From: Streptomyces xiamenensis
Lineage (GTDB): Bacteria; Actinomycetota; Actinomycetes; Streptomycetales; Streptomycetaceae
DNA length: 64,000 bases
Assembly (NCBI RefSeq): GCF_000993785.3
Contig: NZ_CP009922.3
Span: 558,001 to 622,000 of the forward strand
Reading direction: 5' to 3'
Shown here: positions 8,777 to 17,174 of the stretch, in pieces
Layout: the number at the start of each line of letters is the position of its first letter
Position numbering within the stretch: position 1 is the stretch's first letter
Position numbers and translations under genes: made by a program
Notes under the pieces: model-generated
Seen by the model: only the letters and a program-made list of their open reading frames with translations
The model's database searches: none
What the model was told of the DNA's origin: nothing

Positions 8777-9610
8777 TCAGGACTGACGCGCCGCCCGGCC
8801 ACGCCGGTACAGCACCACGCCACCGACCATCAGGCCGGCGCCGAGGGGAAGCATCACGCCCAGGCCCGGGCCGCTGCTGCCGGTCTCGGCCAGCTCGCCG
8901 CCGCCCAGCTGCTCACTCGGCTCGTTGCCGGGCTGCTCCTCGTCGGGGGCCTCGGAGCCGCCGCCACCGGAACCGCCGACGTCGCCACCGCCGCCCGAAC
9001 CACCGGAACCGCCGGGACCGCCGGGCTCCTCGGAGTCGCCGCCGCCCGAACCACCGGAACCGCCGGGACCGCCCGGACCACCGGAGCCACCGGAACCGCC
9101 CGGCTCCTCCGGCTGCTCGGGCTCGCCGGGCTCACCCGGGTGCTCCGGGTGCTCGACCGGGGGCGCCTCGGTGTAGCACTCGTTGCCGAAGACCGGGTTC
9201 AGTACGCCCACCACGTCGATGCCGTTGCCGCAGGCGTTGACGGGGACATCGATGGGCACCTGGACGTTGTTGCCGGAGCCGACGCCGGGAGAGTCGACGG
9301 CGCCGCCCTCCGCCTGGGCCCCGCCCTGACCGGCCTCGTGGCCGGGTTCGTGCTTGCCGCCGCCGGGAGTGCCGCTCTGGCAGGTGTTCCCGAAAGCGGG
9401 GTTCAGTACGCCGATCACATTGATCGTGTTGCCGCAGACGTTGATCGGCACATTGATCGGCACCTGAACGGTGTTGCCCGAAGCCACGCCGGGTGAATTG
9501 GCGGCACCGCCATGGGCGTCGGCGTCGGCGTGCGCCGTACCGCCCGCCATGGCCAGCATCCCGCCCGCGGCGGCTACGGAGAGCAGGCCCTTCCTGGTGA
9601 CCTGTCGCAT
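8777..9610 (-). CDS. chpC: Long chaplin, sortase-anchored (two chaplin domains)
   Basis: A 277-aa secreted cell-wall protein. After a signal peptide (KGLLSVAAAGGMLAMAGGTAHA) come two chaplin domains of about 40 residues. Each has the SPGVxSGN...QVPI...N.CGN...VxGVLNPxFGN.C pattern with a Cys pair. A long Pro/Gly/Glu and GGSGG-rich spacer follows, then LAETG, a hydrophobic helix and an RRGRAARQS tail, which is a class E sortase sorting signal. Chaplins coat aerial hyphae with amyloid fibres and lower surface tension; long chaplins tether the short ones to the wall. Adjacency to a ChpH-like short chaplin resembles the chpC-chpH pair of Streptomyces coelicolor, hence the symbol. GGGGAAAC precedes ATG 9610. 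Confidence 0.9.
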   Translation of the reverse strand: MRQVTRKGLLSVAAAGGMLAMAGGTAHADADAHGGAANSPGVASGNTVQVPINVPINVCGNTINVIGVLNPAFGNTCQSGTPGGGKHEPGHEAGQGGAQAEGGAVDSPGVGSGNNVQVPIDVPVNACGNGIDVVGVLNPVFGNECYTEAPPVEHPEHPGEPGEPEQPEEPGGSGGSGGPGGPGGSGGSGGGDSEEPGGPGGSGGSGGGGDVGGSGGGGSEAPDEEQPGNEPSEQLGGGELAETGSSGPGLGVMLPLGAGLMVGGVVLYRRGRAARQS

Positions 9611-9689
9611 GGTGTTTCCCCTGCCTTGTTCCTTCATGGAGGCGCGGGGTGGGGGCTGAGGGCATCCCGCGCCCTGCGTAAAGACCCCA

Positions 9690-9724
9690 GCGGTCCCGGA
9701 GCGCGGCGTGCGCTCCGGGACCGC
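9690..9724 (-). terminator. Terminator between the two chaplin genes
   Basis: A 14-bp perfect stem (GCGGTCCCGGAGCG and complement) with a 7-nt loop sits after the short chaplin stop at 9759, so the two chaplins are probably separate transcripts. Confidence 0.75.
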
Positions 9725-9758
9725 CTGGTGTCAGGCCCTCATGGAGTGGGGCCGAATG

Positions 9759-9992
9759 TCACTTGGCGATGCAGGTGTTGCCGAAGGTGGGGTTCAGCAG
9801 CCCGATGATGTCCACGGTGTTGCCACAGACGTTGACCGGGATGTGGATCGGCACCTGAACAACGTTGCCGGAGATGACACCGGGGGAGCCCACGGCCGCA
9901 CCCTGGGCGCCGGAGCTGGCGACGGCCATGCCCGCACCCGCGAGCACCAGGCTGCCGGTGGCAGCCGCGGTGGCGACGACCTTCTTGATCAT
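9759..9992 (-). CDS. chpH: Short chaplin (ChpH-like)
   Basis: A 77-aa secreted protein: signal peptide (KKVVATAAATGSLVLAGAGMAVASS) then one chaplin domain with the paired cysteines of NVCGNTVDIIGLLNPTFGNTC. There is no sorting signal, so the mature peptide of about 50 residues assembles as surface fibres and may be held by the long chaplin next door. Two Cys and the absence of a C-terminal anchor fit ChpD/F/G/H; synteny with the long chaplin favours ChpH. A GAGGAGG-type ribosome-binding site lies just before ATG 9992. Bases 9993-10116 contain only its promoter region. Confidence 0.92.
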   Translation of the reverse strand: MIKKVVATAAATGSLVLAGAGMAVASSGAQGAAVGSPGVISGNVVQVPIHIPVNVCGNTVDIIGLLNPTFGNTCIAK

Positions 9993-10116
9993 GCTTCCTC
10001 CTCGTAGACAATGCGGACCCAGCAGGGCCGCACCCCGAGTAACGAGGAGGAGAGAACAAGGCTACGAGGGTTAAGGGATATTCACCCATCCCGACTAACA
10101 TCGCACACGGGAGCGA

Positions 10117-11439
10117 TCAGCATTCGTCCAGGAAACGGTCAAGCACCCGGACCCCGAACTGCAGTCCCTCCACCGGAACCCGCTCGTCCACCCCGTGGAA
10201 CATCCCGGCGAAGTCCAGCTCCGGCGGCAGCTTGAGCGGCGCGAACCCGAAGCAGCGGATGCCCAGATCGTCGAAGGACTTGGCGTCGGTACCGCCCGAG
10301 AGCATGTACGGCACGGCCCGCGCGATGGGGTCGTGGGCCTGCAGCGCGCTCTGCATGGCGTCCACCAGCGCACCGTCGAAGGAGGTTTCCACGGCCTTGT
10401 CGGCGTGCACGTCCTCGCGCCTGACCCGCGGGCCCAGGATGCGGTCCAGGTCGGCGAGGAACTCCTCCTCGTAGCCCGGCAGAAAGCGCCCGTCGACGTG
10501 CGCGGTCGCCTGCCCGGGGATCACGTTGACCTTGTAGCCGGCCCCCAACTGGGTCGGGGCGGCGGTGTTCTGGAGCGTCGCCCCGATGATCTTGGCGATG
10601 CCGCCCAGCTTGGCCAGCGTCTCGTCCATGTTCTCCGGGTCGAGCTCGGTGCCCAGCGCGTCCGACAGTTCGTCCAGGAAGGAACGCACCGTCTTGGTGA
10701 CCCGCACCGGGAACTTGTGCCGGCCCAGCCGCCCCACGGCCTCGCACAGTTCGGTGATGGCGTTGTCGTCGTTGGTCATCGACCCGTGCCCGGCGGTGCC
10801 GTCCACGGTGAGCCGCATCCAGTGGATGCCCTTCTGGGCGGTCTCCACCAGATACAGCCGCAGCTTCTCGTTGACGGTGAAGGAGAACCCGCCGACCTCA
10901 CCGATCGCCTCGGTCACCCCGTCGAAGAGGTCGCGGTGGTTGTCCACCAGATGCCGGGCCCCGTACACACCACCGGCCTCCTCGTCGGCGAGGAAGGCCA
11001 GCACGATGTCCCGCGGCGGCTTGCGCCCGCTGCGCATCCGCTCCCTGACCACTGCGAGGGTCATGGCGTCCATGTCCTTCATGTCGACCGCGCCGCGCCC
11101 CCACACACAGCCGTCGGCGATCTCCCCGGAGAACGGATGGTGCGTCCAGTCCTCGGCGTTGGCCGGCACCACATCGGTGTGCCCGTGGATGAGCAGCGCG
11201 GGCCGGGAGGTGTCCTCCCCCTCGATCCGCGCCACCACGGAGGCCCGCCCCGGGTGCGACTCGATGATCTGCGGGTCGAGCCCGACCTCGGCCAGCTGAC
11301 CGGCCACGAATTCGGCGGCGACCCGTTCCCCGGGCCCGGAGTGATCCCCGTAGTTGCTGGTGTCGATGCGGATCAGGTCCCGGCACAGGTCCACGACCTC
11401 CTGCTCCGCCCGCTGCCCTCCGGCGTCCGATGCGCTCAC
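10117..11439 (-). CDS. M20/M25/M40 family zinc metallopeptidase
   Basis: A 440-aa cytosolic peptidase or deacylase. Metal and catalytic residues are intact: HGHTDVV (residues 85-91), Asp119 in GRGAVDMKD, and the Glu pair in ADEEAGG (153-154). The central dimerisation or lid domain is recognisable in RLTVDGTAGHGSM, and a last metal His lies in the C-terminal part (SGGTDAKSF). I chose GTG 11439 (VSASDAGGQRAEQE), preceded by GAGGAG 6 nt upstream, over an ATG at 11469 that lacks a ribosome-binding site. Substrate class (dipeptides or N-acyl amino acids) cannot be told from sequence. It stands alone next to tRNA-Leu. Confidence 0.9.
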   Translation of the reverse strand: MSASDAGGQRAEQEVVDLCRDLIRIDTSNYGDHSGPGERVAAEFVAGQLAEVGLDPQIIESHPGRASVVARIEGEDTSRPALLIHGHTDVVPANAEDWTHHPFSGEIADGCVWGRGAVDMKDMDAMTLAVVRERMRSGRKPPRDIVLAFLADEEAGGVYGARHLVDNHRDLFDGVTEAIGEVGGFSFTVNEKLRLYLVETAQKGIHWMRLTVDGTAGHGSMTNDDNAITELCEAVGRLGRHKFPVRVTKTVRSFLDELSDALGTELDPENMDETLAKLGGIAKIIGATLQNTAAPTQLGAGYKVNVIPGQATAHVDGRFLPGYEEEFLADLDRILGPRVRREDVHADKAVETSFDGALVDAMQSALQAHDPIARAVPYMLSGGTDAKSFDDLGIRCFGFAPLKLPPELDFAGMFHGVDERVPVEGLQFGVRVLDRFLDEC

Positions 11440-11542
11440 GCTGTGCTCCTCACACGATGGGACGCCCATCCTCCCCCGCCCCCCGGAGATCACCAAGGCC
11501 GGGACTTTGCTATGGTTTCCCTCAGTCACAGCGACACACCCG

Positions 11543-11630
11543 GTCCGGGTGGCGGAATGGCAGACGCGCTAGCTTGAGGTGCTAGTGCCCTCTTATGGGC
11601 GTGGGGGTTCAAGTCCCCCCTCGGACACCA
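11543..11630 (+). tRNA. tRNA-Leu(GAG)
   Basis: An 88-nt tRNA with encoded CCA. The acceptor stem GTCCGGG pairs with CTCGGAC. The anticodon stem CTAGC/GCTAG encloses loop TTGAGGT, giving anticodon GAG. A long variable arm (CCCTCTTATGGGC), typical of leucine tRNAs, precedes the T arm with GTTCAAGTC. A TATGGT box at 11511-11516 is a plausible -10. Confidence 0.96.
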
Positions 11631-11637
11631 ACGATGA

Positions 11638-11664
11638 CCCCACGATCCCCTGCGGATCGTGGGG
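11638..11664 (+). terminator. tRNA-Leu terminator
   Basis: An 11-bp perfect stem (CCCCACGATCC and complement) with a 5-nt loop is followed by CTTTG, 7 bases after the tRNA CCA end. Confidence 0.85.
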
Positions 11665-11709
11665 CTTTGTCGTACGGCTGCCCGGTGTCACCCGTGCTGT
11701 GGGCTGTCC

Positions 11710-12078
11710 TCAGGAGCCGGGCACCTTGTCAAGGAAGCCGTAAACGCCCTTGATCCTTCCGGCGCCGTCGGTCACCACCACGTCAAAGCCGATGGCGACG
11801 TTCCCGCCGCCGGTGGCGGGCACCAGCTCCCACTGGAAGCGGGCGATGTGGTGATTGGCGTCAACGTCACCGAGAATCTTGAATTCGTAGCCCTTGAACT
11901 GGTCACGGGCGCCCGCGATCACGGCGCCGAGACCAGCGTGCCCCTGTACGTCGGCCAGCGGGTCGGTGTACGTGGCATCCGCGGTGAACTGGTCGGAGAT
12001 CGCCTGGGCACGCGTGCCCTCGTCCGCCTCGTTCCAGACAGCGATGTAACGGCCGGCCAGTTCGGTCAGGTCACTCAC
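11710..12078 (-). CDS. Nuclear transport factor 2 (SnoaL-like) family protein
   Basis: A 122-aa protein with the small cone-shaped NTF2 fold: LAGRYIAVWNEAD helix, DATYTDP strand, and a C-terminal FDVVVTDGAGRIKGVYGFL strand pair. Such proteins act as small ligand-binding proteins, isomerases or hydrolases. No diagnostic catalytic residue lets me choose. The start is a GTG at 12078 with GGGAG 9 nt upstream. It diverges from an XRE regulator across an operator-like palindrome, so that regulator probably controls it. Confidence 0.8.
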   Translation of the reverse strand: MSDLTELAGRYIAVWNEADEGTRAQAISDQFTADATYTDPLADVQGHAGLGAVIAGARDQFKGYEFKILGDVDANHHIARFQWELVPATGGGNVAIGFDVVVTDGAGRIKGVYGFLDKVPGS

Positions 12079-12145
12079 GCGTATTTTCTCCCGTTCGTCT
12101 CGATCGGCTGATGTCCGAAATCCTGGCCTTGGTCGGCCGTCCGAT

Positions 12146-12166
12146 CCATGACCTCACAGGTCATGG
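12146..12166. promoter_or_regulatory. Palindromic operator candidate between NTF2-like gene and XRE regulator
   Basis: Arms CCATGACCT and AGGTCATGG are perfectly complementary around a 3-nt spacer. The site lies in the 120-bp divergent region. A CAGGAT -10 for the leftward gene is at 12120-12125 on the minus strand, so the palindrome would cover its -35 area. Rightward, TAGGCT at 12186-12191 could be the -10 of the regulator. Confidence 0.6.
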
Positions 12167-12198
12167 CCACCCGGATACGGACCCTTAGGCTCATGGGT

Positions 12199-12978
12199 AT
12201 GAGCGTTGCGGTCGAAGCCCTGCCGGTCGGTGCGCTGTTGCGGACCTGGCGTGAACGACGCCGGTTCAGCCAGCAGGAGCTGTCCAACCGATCGCGGGTC
12301 TCCACCCGGCACCTCAGCCGGGTGGAGACCGGCAGGGCGCGCCCGACACCGGAGATGCTCATGCATCTCTTCAACCATCTGGATGTGCCGCTGCGGGATC
12401 GTAATCGGCTCCTGCTGGCCGCCGGCTACGCACCGCGCTATCAAGATCGCCGATGGGACGACGTATCGATCGCGGTAGTGATGGACGGCATGCGCCGACT
12501 CCTCGGCGCCCACCTGCCGTACCCCGCGCTCCTGCTGGACGATCACTGGGACATCGTGGACGCCAACGCCGCCGTTGATCAGCTGCTGGCTGGTTGCGCG
12601 CCGGAACTGCTGGAGCCGCCGGTCAATGTGGTGCGGGTCTGTCTTCATCCGGACGGGTTGGCCGGCCGGATCGGCAATCTCGCGGAGTGGGGCAGTCACC
12701 TTCTGAGGCAGGTGAGCCACCGTGCCGAGCGTACCCATGACCAGCGTCACCACGAGCTTGCCACAGAGATCGCCGAGTACCTCGGCAAAACCGATGCTGC
12801 CACCCCCCTGACGGGACCGGTGATCACCCTCGAAATCGACGTGGATGGCACCACGCTCCGGTTCTTCAGCACCTCCGCCACTCTCAGCACTGCTTCCGAT
12901 GCCGCCTTGGAAGGGCTGCATCTGGAGACATTCCTGCCGGCCGACGACAGGACCCGACGCCGGCTCGACCAGCGATAG
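12199..12978 (+). CDS. XRE-family regulator with MmyB-like ligand-binding domain
   Basis: A 259-aa DNA-binding protein. The N-terminal helix-turn-helix (LLRTWRERRRFSQQELSNRSRVSTRHLSRVETGRARP, split by the recognition helix) is followed by a PAS-like MmyB domain of about 170 residues (YPALLLDDHWDIVDANAAVDQLL and LEIDVDGTTLRFFSTSATL). This architecture is common in Streptomyces and usually controls an adjacent divergent gene. I favour ATG 12199 because TAGGCT lies 7 nt upstream, the spacing of a leaderless transcript; ATG 12193 and 12148 are in frame. The divergent target is the NTF2-like gene. Confidence 0.85.
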   Translation: MSVAVEALPVGALLRTWRERRRFSQQELSNRSRVSTRHLSRVETGRARPTPEMLMHLFNHLDVPLRDRNRLLLAAGYAPRYQDRRWDDVSIAVVMDGMRRLLGAHLPYPALLLDDHWDIVDANAAVDQLLAGCAPELLEPPVNVVRVCLHPDGLAGRIGNLAEWGSHLLRQVSHRAERTHDQRHHELATEIAEYLGKTDAATPLTGPVITLEIDVDGTTLRFFSTSATLSTASDAALEGLHLETFLPADDRTRRRLDQR

Positions 12979-13005
12979 GCAGTTCGGCGCATCGACCCAT
13001 GGAGG

Positions 13006-13044
13006 GTGGCTGCGACCAGGTCGGCTCGGCGTGGTCGCAGCCAC
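13006..13044 (+). terminator. Terminator-like hairpin after the XRE gene
   Basis: A 13-bp perfect stem (GTGGCTGCGACCA and complement) with a 13-nt loop begins 27 bases after the regulator stop. Confidence 0.5.
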
Positions 13045-13439
13045 TCCGTCGGATGCGCCGGCACATGTCGGTGGCAGGCAGCCGGACGCGGGTCAGCGCC
13101 GGTTGGGTGCGGGACTGCTCAGCGTCAACGACGGCCACACAATCGGTGACGTTGACGCACCCGAGCTCTCCGTTTCCAGGGGGCTCTCGACGGCCCGGCG
13201 GCAACGGAACCGGCCTGACCGGTCCGCCTGAGTTTCCGCCCCGCCGAACCGGACTCCGCACTCCTTCCCCGCCTCGCCCGAGTGGCTGTTCCCCCGATTC
13301 GGAGCACAACACCTTGGCCGAGCCGGCGGACACCCTTCGCCGTGGTCGCGGCCGGCACAGACGTCGGACTCACTCGTCTCGATGTACTGACCACAAGCGT
13401 TGTTGACACTCGTACCAGTATTGACCGAGGTGTGCTGAG
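13045..13439. other. Gene-free stretch
   Basis: I see no convincing gene here: candidate frames have no recognisable domain, no ribosome-binding site and atypical composition for a Streptomyces gene. GC is visibly lower than in neighbouring genes. A weak inverted pair ACCAGTA/TACTGGT lies near the right end, next to the TetR stop. It may be decayed DNA within the island. Confidence 0.5.
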
Positions 13440-14060
13440 TTACTGGTCACCGTGCAGGTATCGGGTGATCATGGCAACCAGTTCCGTCTCCAGCCTTTCA
13501 ACCTGGTGAGGGCGTGGAGTTGCCATGAGTTTGTGGGTGTTCATCTCTACGGTGCCCACGACAAGTTCTGCCGCCATGTCGAGGTCCTGTACCTGGACGT
13601 CCGGATGGCGGGCGAACACCTCGCGTACCTGGCTCACCCGGGCTTTGCCGTGCCGGTCGATCGCTTCGATCAGGTCGCTGGAGACCGGCGCTTCCTCGAT
13701 CATGATCCGCAGGAGCTGGGGGTCGTCGCGATGGTGGTCGATCGCGTCGCGGACCAGGGACCGGACGGCGTCTTTGAGGCTGCCGGGGGTCATGTCCAGC
13801 TCATCGGCTCCTGTCCATACGCCACGGTCGATGTGCCGGACCAGTAGCTCGGCAAGGATGGAGTCCTTGTTCGGGAAGTACTGGTACAGCGAGCCGATGG
13901 ACATGCGGGCCCGTTCGGCGATCCGGTTGGTGGTGCCCGCCGCGTACCCGTACTCGGCGAAAACGTGAGCAGCCGCGGTGAGGATCCGCTCGCGGGTGAG
14001 TTCGGCACGCACCTGTCGGGGCTTGCGACGTGGGGCGAGTCGGCGGTCGGCGGGTGTCAT
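13440..14060 (-). CDS. TetR-family regulator
   Basis: A 206-aa repressor. The N-terminal helix-turn-helix spans RERILTAAAHVFAEYGYAAG through IGSLYQYFPNKDSILAELL, about residues 20-65, with the typical YQYFPNK recognition box. The C-terminal ligand domain is unassigned. ATG 14060 has GGAAGGAAC upstream. It diverges from the siderophore-interacting protein gene, with a 16-bp palindrome between them that is the likely operator. Its effector could be a redox-active or iron-related molecule, judged only from neighbours. Confidence 0.88.
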   Translation of the reverse strand: MTPADRRLAPRRKPRQVRAELTRERILTAAAHVFAEYGYAAGTTNRIAERARMSIGSLYQYFPNKDSILAELLVRHIDRGVWTGADELDMTPGSLKDAVRSLVRDAIDHHRDDPQLLRIMIEEAPVSSDLIEAIDRHGKARVSQVREVFARHPDVQVQDLDMAAELVVGTVEMNTHKLMATPRPHQVERLETELVAMITRYLHGDQ

Positions 14061-14101
14061 CCGTTGTTCCTTCCGGGCGGTGGAAAGCGAGTAGCCAATA
14101 G

Positions 14102-14117
14102 CTGAGCTTTTGCTCAG
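14102..14117. promoter_or_regulatory. TetR operator candidate
   Basis: CTGAGC-TTTT-GCTCAG is a perfect 16-bp palindrome in the 92-bp region between the TetR start and the redox operon. Confidence 0.55.
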
Positions 14118-14152
14118 AATAGTGTCATGAGCTGCGGAAACAAGAGGAACCA

Positions 14153-14971
14153 ATGCCTGGGAGTGTGGCGGTGATCCCCCGGGTGAGCCTCCCTCGGGAG
14201 CGCAGGATGATCACGTTGGAAGTGCGGCGATGCCGGCCGGTCTCACCCGGCTTCACCACCGTCACCCTGGGCGGCCCCGGCATCCGGCACCTCGTCCCGG
14301 GAGGCCGTGACCAGGCTGTCCGACTTTTCTTCCCGCGGGAGGGGCAGCCCGAGCTGCGGATGCCGACTGCTTCGAACGAGGCATGGATGGCGCAGGTCCT
14401 GCTGATGCCGAAAGCGACCCGTCCGTGGGTGCGCAATCTGACCATCCGCAGCCTGCGTCCGGTGGAGCAGGAGCTCGACATCGAGTTTGCCCTCCACGGC
14501 GATTCGCCCATGACCTCGTGGGTGCGTCGGGTCCGGCCGGGTGACCGGGCCGGGATCTTCGATCTGGGCTCCATGTACCGGCCGCCCGAACATGCCCGGG
14601 GGCGTCTGCTGGTGGGCGATGAGAGTGCGTTGCCGGCCATCTTGTCGATCCTGGACAGCGACCCGAACCCGCCACCCACCGAAGTCTTCGTGGAGGTGGC
14701 GAGCGCGCACGACATCCGGTCCCCACTCACGCCGCCCGGGGTGCGCGTCCAGTGGCTCAGCCGTGACAGCGAGGCCCTGCGTCCCGGTGTCCGCGTGCTG
14801 CAGGCAGTTGGTGATGCCGAGTTGCCCGAAGGCCCCCTCTATGCGTGGGTGGCGGGTGAGTCCCGGCTGGCCACGTCTGTTAGGCGGCACCTGGTCAACG
14901 ACCGCGGCGTACCCAAGCGGAACGTCTCCTTCTACGGCTACTGGCGACTGGGCCGGTCGGCCCCGGGCTGA
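14153..14971 (+). CDS. Siderophore-interacting protein (FAD-dependent ferric reductase family)
   Basis: A 272-aa cytosolic flavoprotein. The FAD-binding barrel carries RNLTIRS (normally RxYTxR) near residue 97. The NAD(P)-binding lobe shows LLVGDESALPAI and ends with VAGESRLATSVRRHL and NVSFYGYWRLGRS, the signature end of the SIP family. Such proteins release iron from ferric siderophores by reduction. It is the first gene of a rightward pair; the next start is 10 bp downstream. The Tyr in the flavin motif is replaced by Leu, so flavin binding may differ. It is well separated from the metal locus at 29-37 kb. Confidence 0.88.
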   Translation: MPGSVAVIPRVSLPRERRMITLEVRRCRPVSPGFTTVTLGGPGIRHLVPGGRDQAVRLFFPREGQPELRMPTASNEAWMAQVLLMPKATRPWVRNLTIRSLRPVEQELDIEFALHGDSPMTSWVRRVRPGDRAGIFDLGSMYRPPEHARGRLLVGDESALPAILSILDSDPNPPPTEVFVEVASAHDIRSPLTPPGVRVQWLSRDSEALRPGVRVLQAVGDAELPEGPLYAWVAGESRLATSVRRHLVNDRGVPKRNVSFYGYWRLGRSAPG

Positions 14972-14981
14972 AAGATCCCTC

Positions 14982-17165
14982 ATGCAGCAGCACACCTTCG
15001 AGCCGGCCGCGATGCACCGGCTGTCCTGCCTGGACGAGGTCGAGGCGGTCGTCGGCCGCCCGGCCGCGATGGTCATGAAGAAGCAGATCAGCGTTGTGGA
15101 CGCAGGATGTCGCAACGTCCTGGCCCACAGCCCGGTCGCGGCCTTCGGCTACCAGGGCGCCGACGGCACCGTCCGCACCACGTTCGTCGGTGGCACGCCC
15201 GGATTCGCGCGCGTCCACTCCTCGCAGCGGTTCTCCTTCTCCGTTCCAGGGGCGGGTGTCGCATCTGGCCCGGTCTCGCTGTTCTTTCTGCTGCCCGGTG
15301 TGGGCGAGGTGCTGCGCGTCAATGGCACCGCGTCCCCTCTCAAGGGCGGGGAGACGGCCGTGGACATCTCCGAGGCGTACGTGCACTGCGCGCAGGCCGT
15401 CATCCGCGCCGGCCTGTGGGAGCCGCCCGACCAGCCCCACGCCGCGGAGCCGGTCTCCGACCGGGGACCGTTGGCTGGTGCGGGCATCAGCGAGTTCCTG
15501 TCCGCCTCACCCTTCCTGGCCCTGTCCACCTGGGACACGGAAGGCGGCAGCGACACCAGCCCGCGCGGGGAGCGGCGGACGGTGGCCCGCATCCTGAACG
15601 GCCGCACCCTGGTGCTGGCCGACCGTAAGGGCAACAAACGCGCGGACACCCTGCACAATCTGCTCCACGACGACCGGATCGCCCTCGCCGCCCTCGTCCC
15701 CGGCCGCAGCGGCGTCCTCCACATCCACGGGCACGCCGCGATCACCGATGACATGGCGCTGCTGAAGACCTTGGCCTTGCGCGGCGTGCCGCCGCACCTC
15801 GCCCTCCTCATCGACGTGGAGTCTGCGGAGATCCGCAGCAACGACGCTGTTGCCCGCGCACGCCTGTGGAACCCCGACACACGATCCGGCCGGGACCCGG
15901 CACCCGACATGATGGCCCTGGGCAGCGCCCATCTGGCCGCAGGTGCAGCCGAGTCCGGGCGTGCATCCGCATGGCTGATCAAACTCATCACCGCCATTCC
16001 GGGCATGAGGCGGCTGATGCGGAAAGCGGCGGACCGTGCCTATGTGTCCAGGCTGCGTAAGGAGGGCTACGACGATGTCCGCACCCCCGCTGCCGCACGC
16101 CGTGGTGAAACGCGTCACGGGCAGGTGACGGAGAGCCCGCTGCGGCCTGTGCGCATCTGCGAGATACGGCAGGAGACACCCTCCGCCCGCACCCTGGTGC
16201 TCGAAGACTCAGCCACCGAGGCCAAGCCGTTCCACTTCCACCCCGGGCAGTTCTTCACCCTGGTCACCGACATCGCGGGCCACCCCGTACGACGCGCCTA
16301 TTCGGCCTCCTCGGCGCCGGGCGCCACCCGCCTGGAGCTCACCGTCAAGTACGTTGAGGGCGGCCAGTTTTCCACGCACGCCCACCGTGACCTGTGTGTC
16401 GGGGACCGACTCGCGGTACGCGGCCCCTCCGGCACCTTCCACGCCCCGCCGCAGGCCACCGAACAGCTGGTGCTCATCGCTGCCGGCAGCGGCATCACGC
16501 CCATGATGAGCATGATCCGCGCACGCCTGTCCGACCCTGCGTCGGCCGGCAGGATCGATCTGCTGTACAGCAGCCGAAGCCCCGAAGAGATCATCTTCAG
16601 CGCCGGGTTGACCCGTATGGAAAAGGACCATCCAGACCGGCTGACGGTCACCCACGTCCTCACCAGCCGCCACGGCCGACTCGACGGCGAAAGCATCCGC
16701 CGATGGGTGACCGCCCTGCCGCTGACGGACAGCGCACATCACTTCGTCTGCGGACCCGAAGCACTCATGGACACCGCGCAGGGCGTACTGCAACAACTCG
16801 GCATACCGGACGAACATATGCACCAAGAGCGCTTCAGCGGTGGCGCCACCGCCCTGACCACGCAGGCGCCCCAGGAGATGCGAGTCGAGAAAGACGGGAG
16901 CCTCCTCGGAGTGGCCGTGGTCGAACCCGGCCAGTCACTGCTCGATGCCGGTCTCGCCGCAGGGCTGCCCCTGCCGTACTCCTGCACGGTCGGCAGCTGC
17001 GGCGAATGCATGGTGCGTGTGCGCAGCGGAGAGGTCACGCAACCCGAACACACCGGCCTCACCCTCAAGCAGAAGGCGGACGGGCAGGTACTGACATGCG
17101 TCAGTTGCCCGCTGTCCGGGGTGACCCTTGATATTGCCGACCCGACGCCTCCCGACCCTCACTGA
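14982..17165 (+). CDS. Three-module redox fusion: split-barrel flavoprotein, FNR-type reductase, 2Fe-2S ferredoxin
   Basis: A 727-aa protein. Residues 1 to about 370 form a PNPOx-like FMN split-barrel region with two parts (for example ASPFLALSTWDTEGGSDTSPR and RTLVLADRKGNKRADTLHN). From about 385 to 620 is a ferredoxin-NADP reductase unit with FAD motif RRAYSASSAPG, GSGITPMMSMI and FVCGPEALM. The last 85 residues are a plant-type 2Fe-2S ferredoxin with the four ligands in SCTVGSCGECMVRV and LTCVSC. Electron flow NAD(P)H to FAD to iron-sulfur to FMN or an acceptor is plausible. It is co-transcribed with the siderophore-interacting protein. ATG 14982 starts the homologous part; the open frame upstream overlaps the SIP gene and is spurious. 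Substrate unknown. Confidence 0.85.
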   Translation: MQQHTFEPAAMHRLSCLDEVEAVVGRPAAMVMKKQISVVDAGCRNVLAHSPVAAFGYQGADGTVRTTFVGGTPGFARVHSSQRFSFSVPGAGVASGPVSLFFLLPGVGEVLRVNGTASPLKGGETAVDISEAYVHCAQAVIRAGLWEPPDQPHAAEPVSDRGPLAGAGISEFLSASPFLALSTWDTEGGSDTSPRGERRTVARILNGRTLVLADRKGNKRADTLHNLLHDDRIALAALVPGRSGVLHIHGHAAITDDMALLKTLALRGVPPHLALLIDVESAEIRSNDAVARARLWNPDTRSGRDPAPDMMALGSAHLAAGAAESGRASAWLIKLITAIPGMRRLMRKAADRAYVSRLRKEGYDDVRTPAAARRGETRHGQVTESPLRPVRICEIRQETPSARTLVLEDSATEAKPFHFHPGQFFTLVTDIAGHPVRRAYSASSAPGATRLELTVKYVEGGQFSTHAHRDLCVGDRLAVRGPSGTFHAPPQATEQLVLIAAGSGITPMMSMIRARLSDPASAGRIDLLYSSRSPEEIIFSAGLTRMEKDHPDRLTVTHVLTSRHGRLDGESIRRWVTALPLTDSAHHFVCGPEALMDTAQGVLQQLGIPDEHMHQERFSGGATALTTQAPQEMRVEKDGSLLGVAVVEPGQSLLDAGLAAGLPLPYSCTVGSCGECMVRVRSGEVTQPEHTGLTLKQKADGQVLTCVSCPLSGVTLDIADPTPPDPH

Positions 17166-17174
17166 GACTCTCCA

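Noticed and set aside
8854..9176. Plus- and minus-strand frames over the chaplin spacer
   Set aside because: They are shadows of the GGS/Pro-rich spacer of the long chaplin; low complexity makes them open by chance.
12999..13406. Open frames in the gap after the XRE gene
   Set aside because: No domain, no ribosome-binding site, atypical codon use.
14541..14981. Extension of the redox fusion upstream of 14982
   Set aside because: It overlaps the siderophore-interacting protein in another frame and shows only shadow composition; homology starts at 14982.
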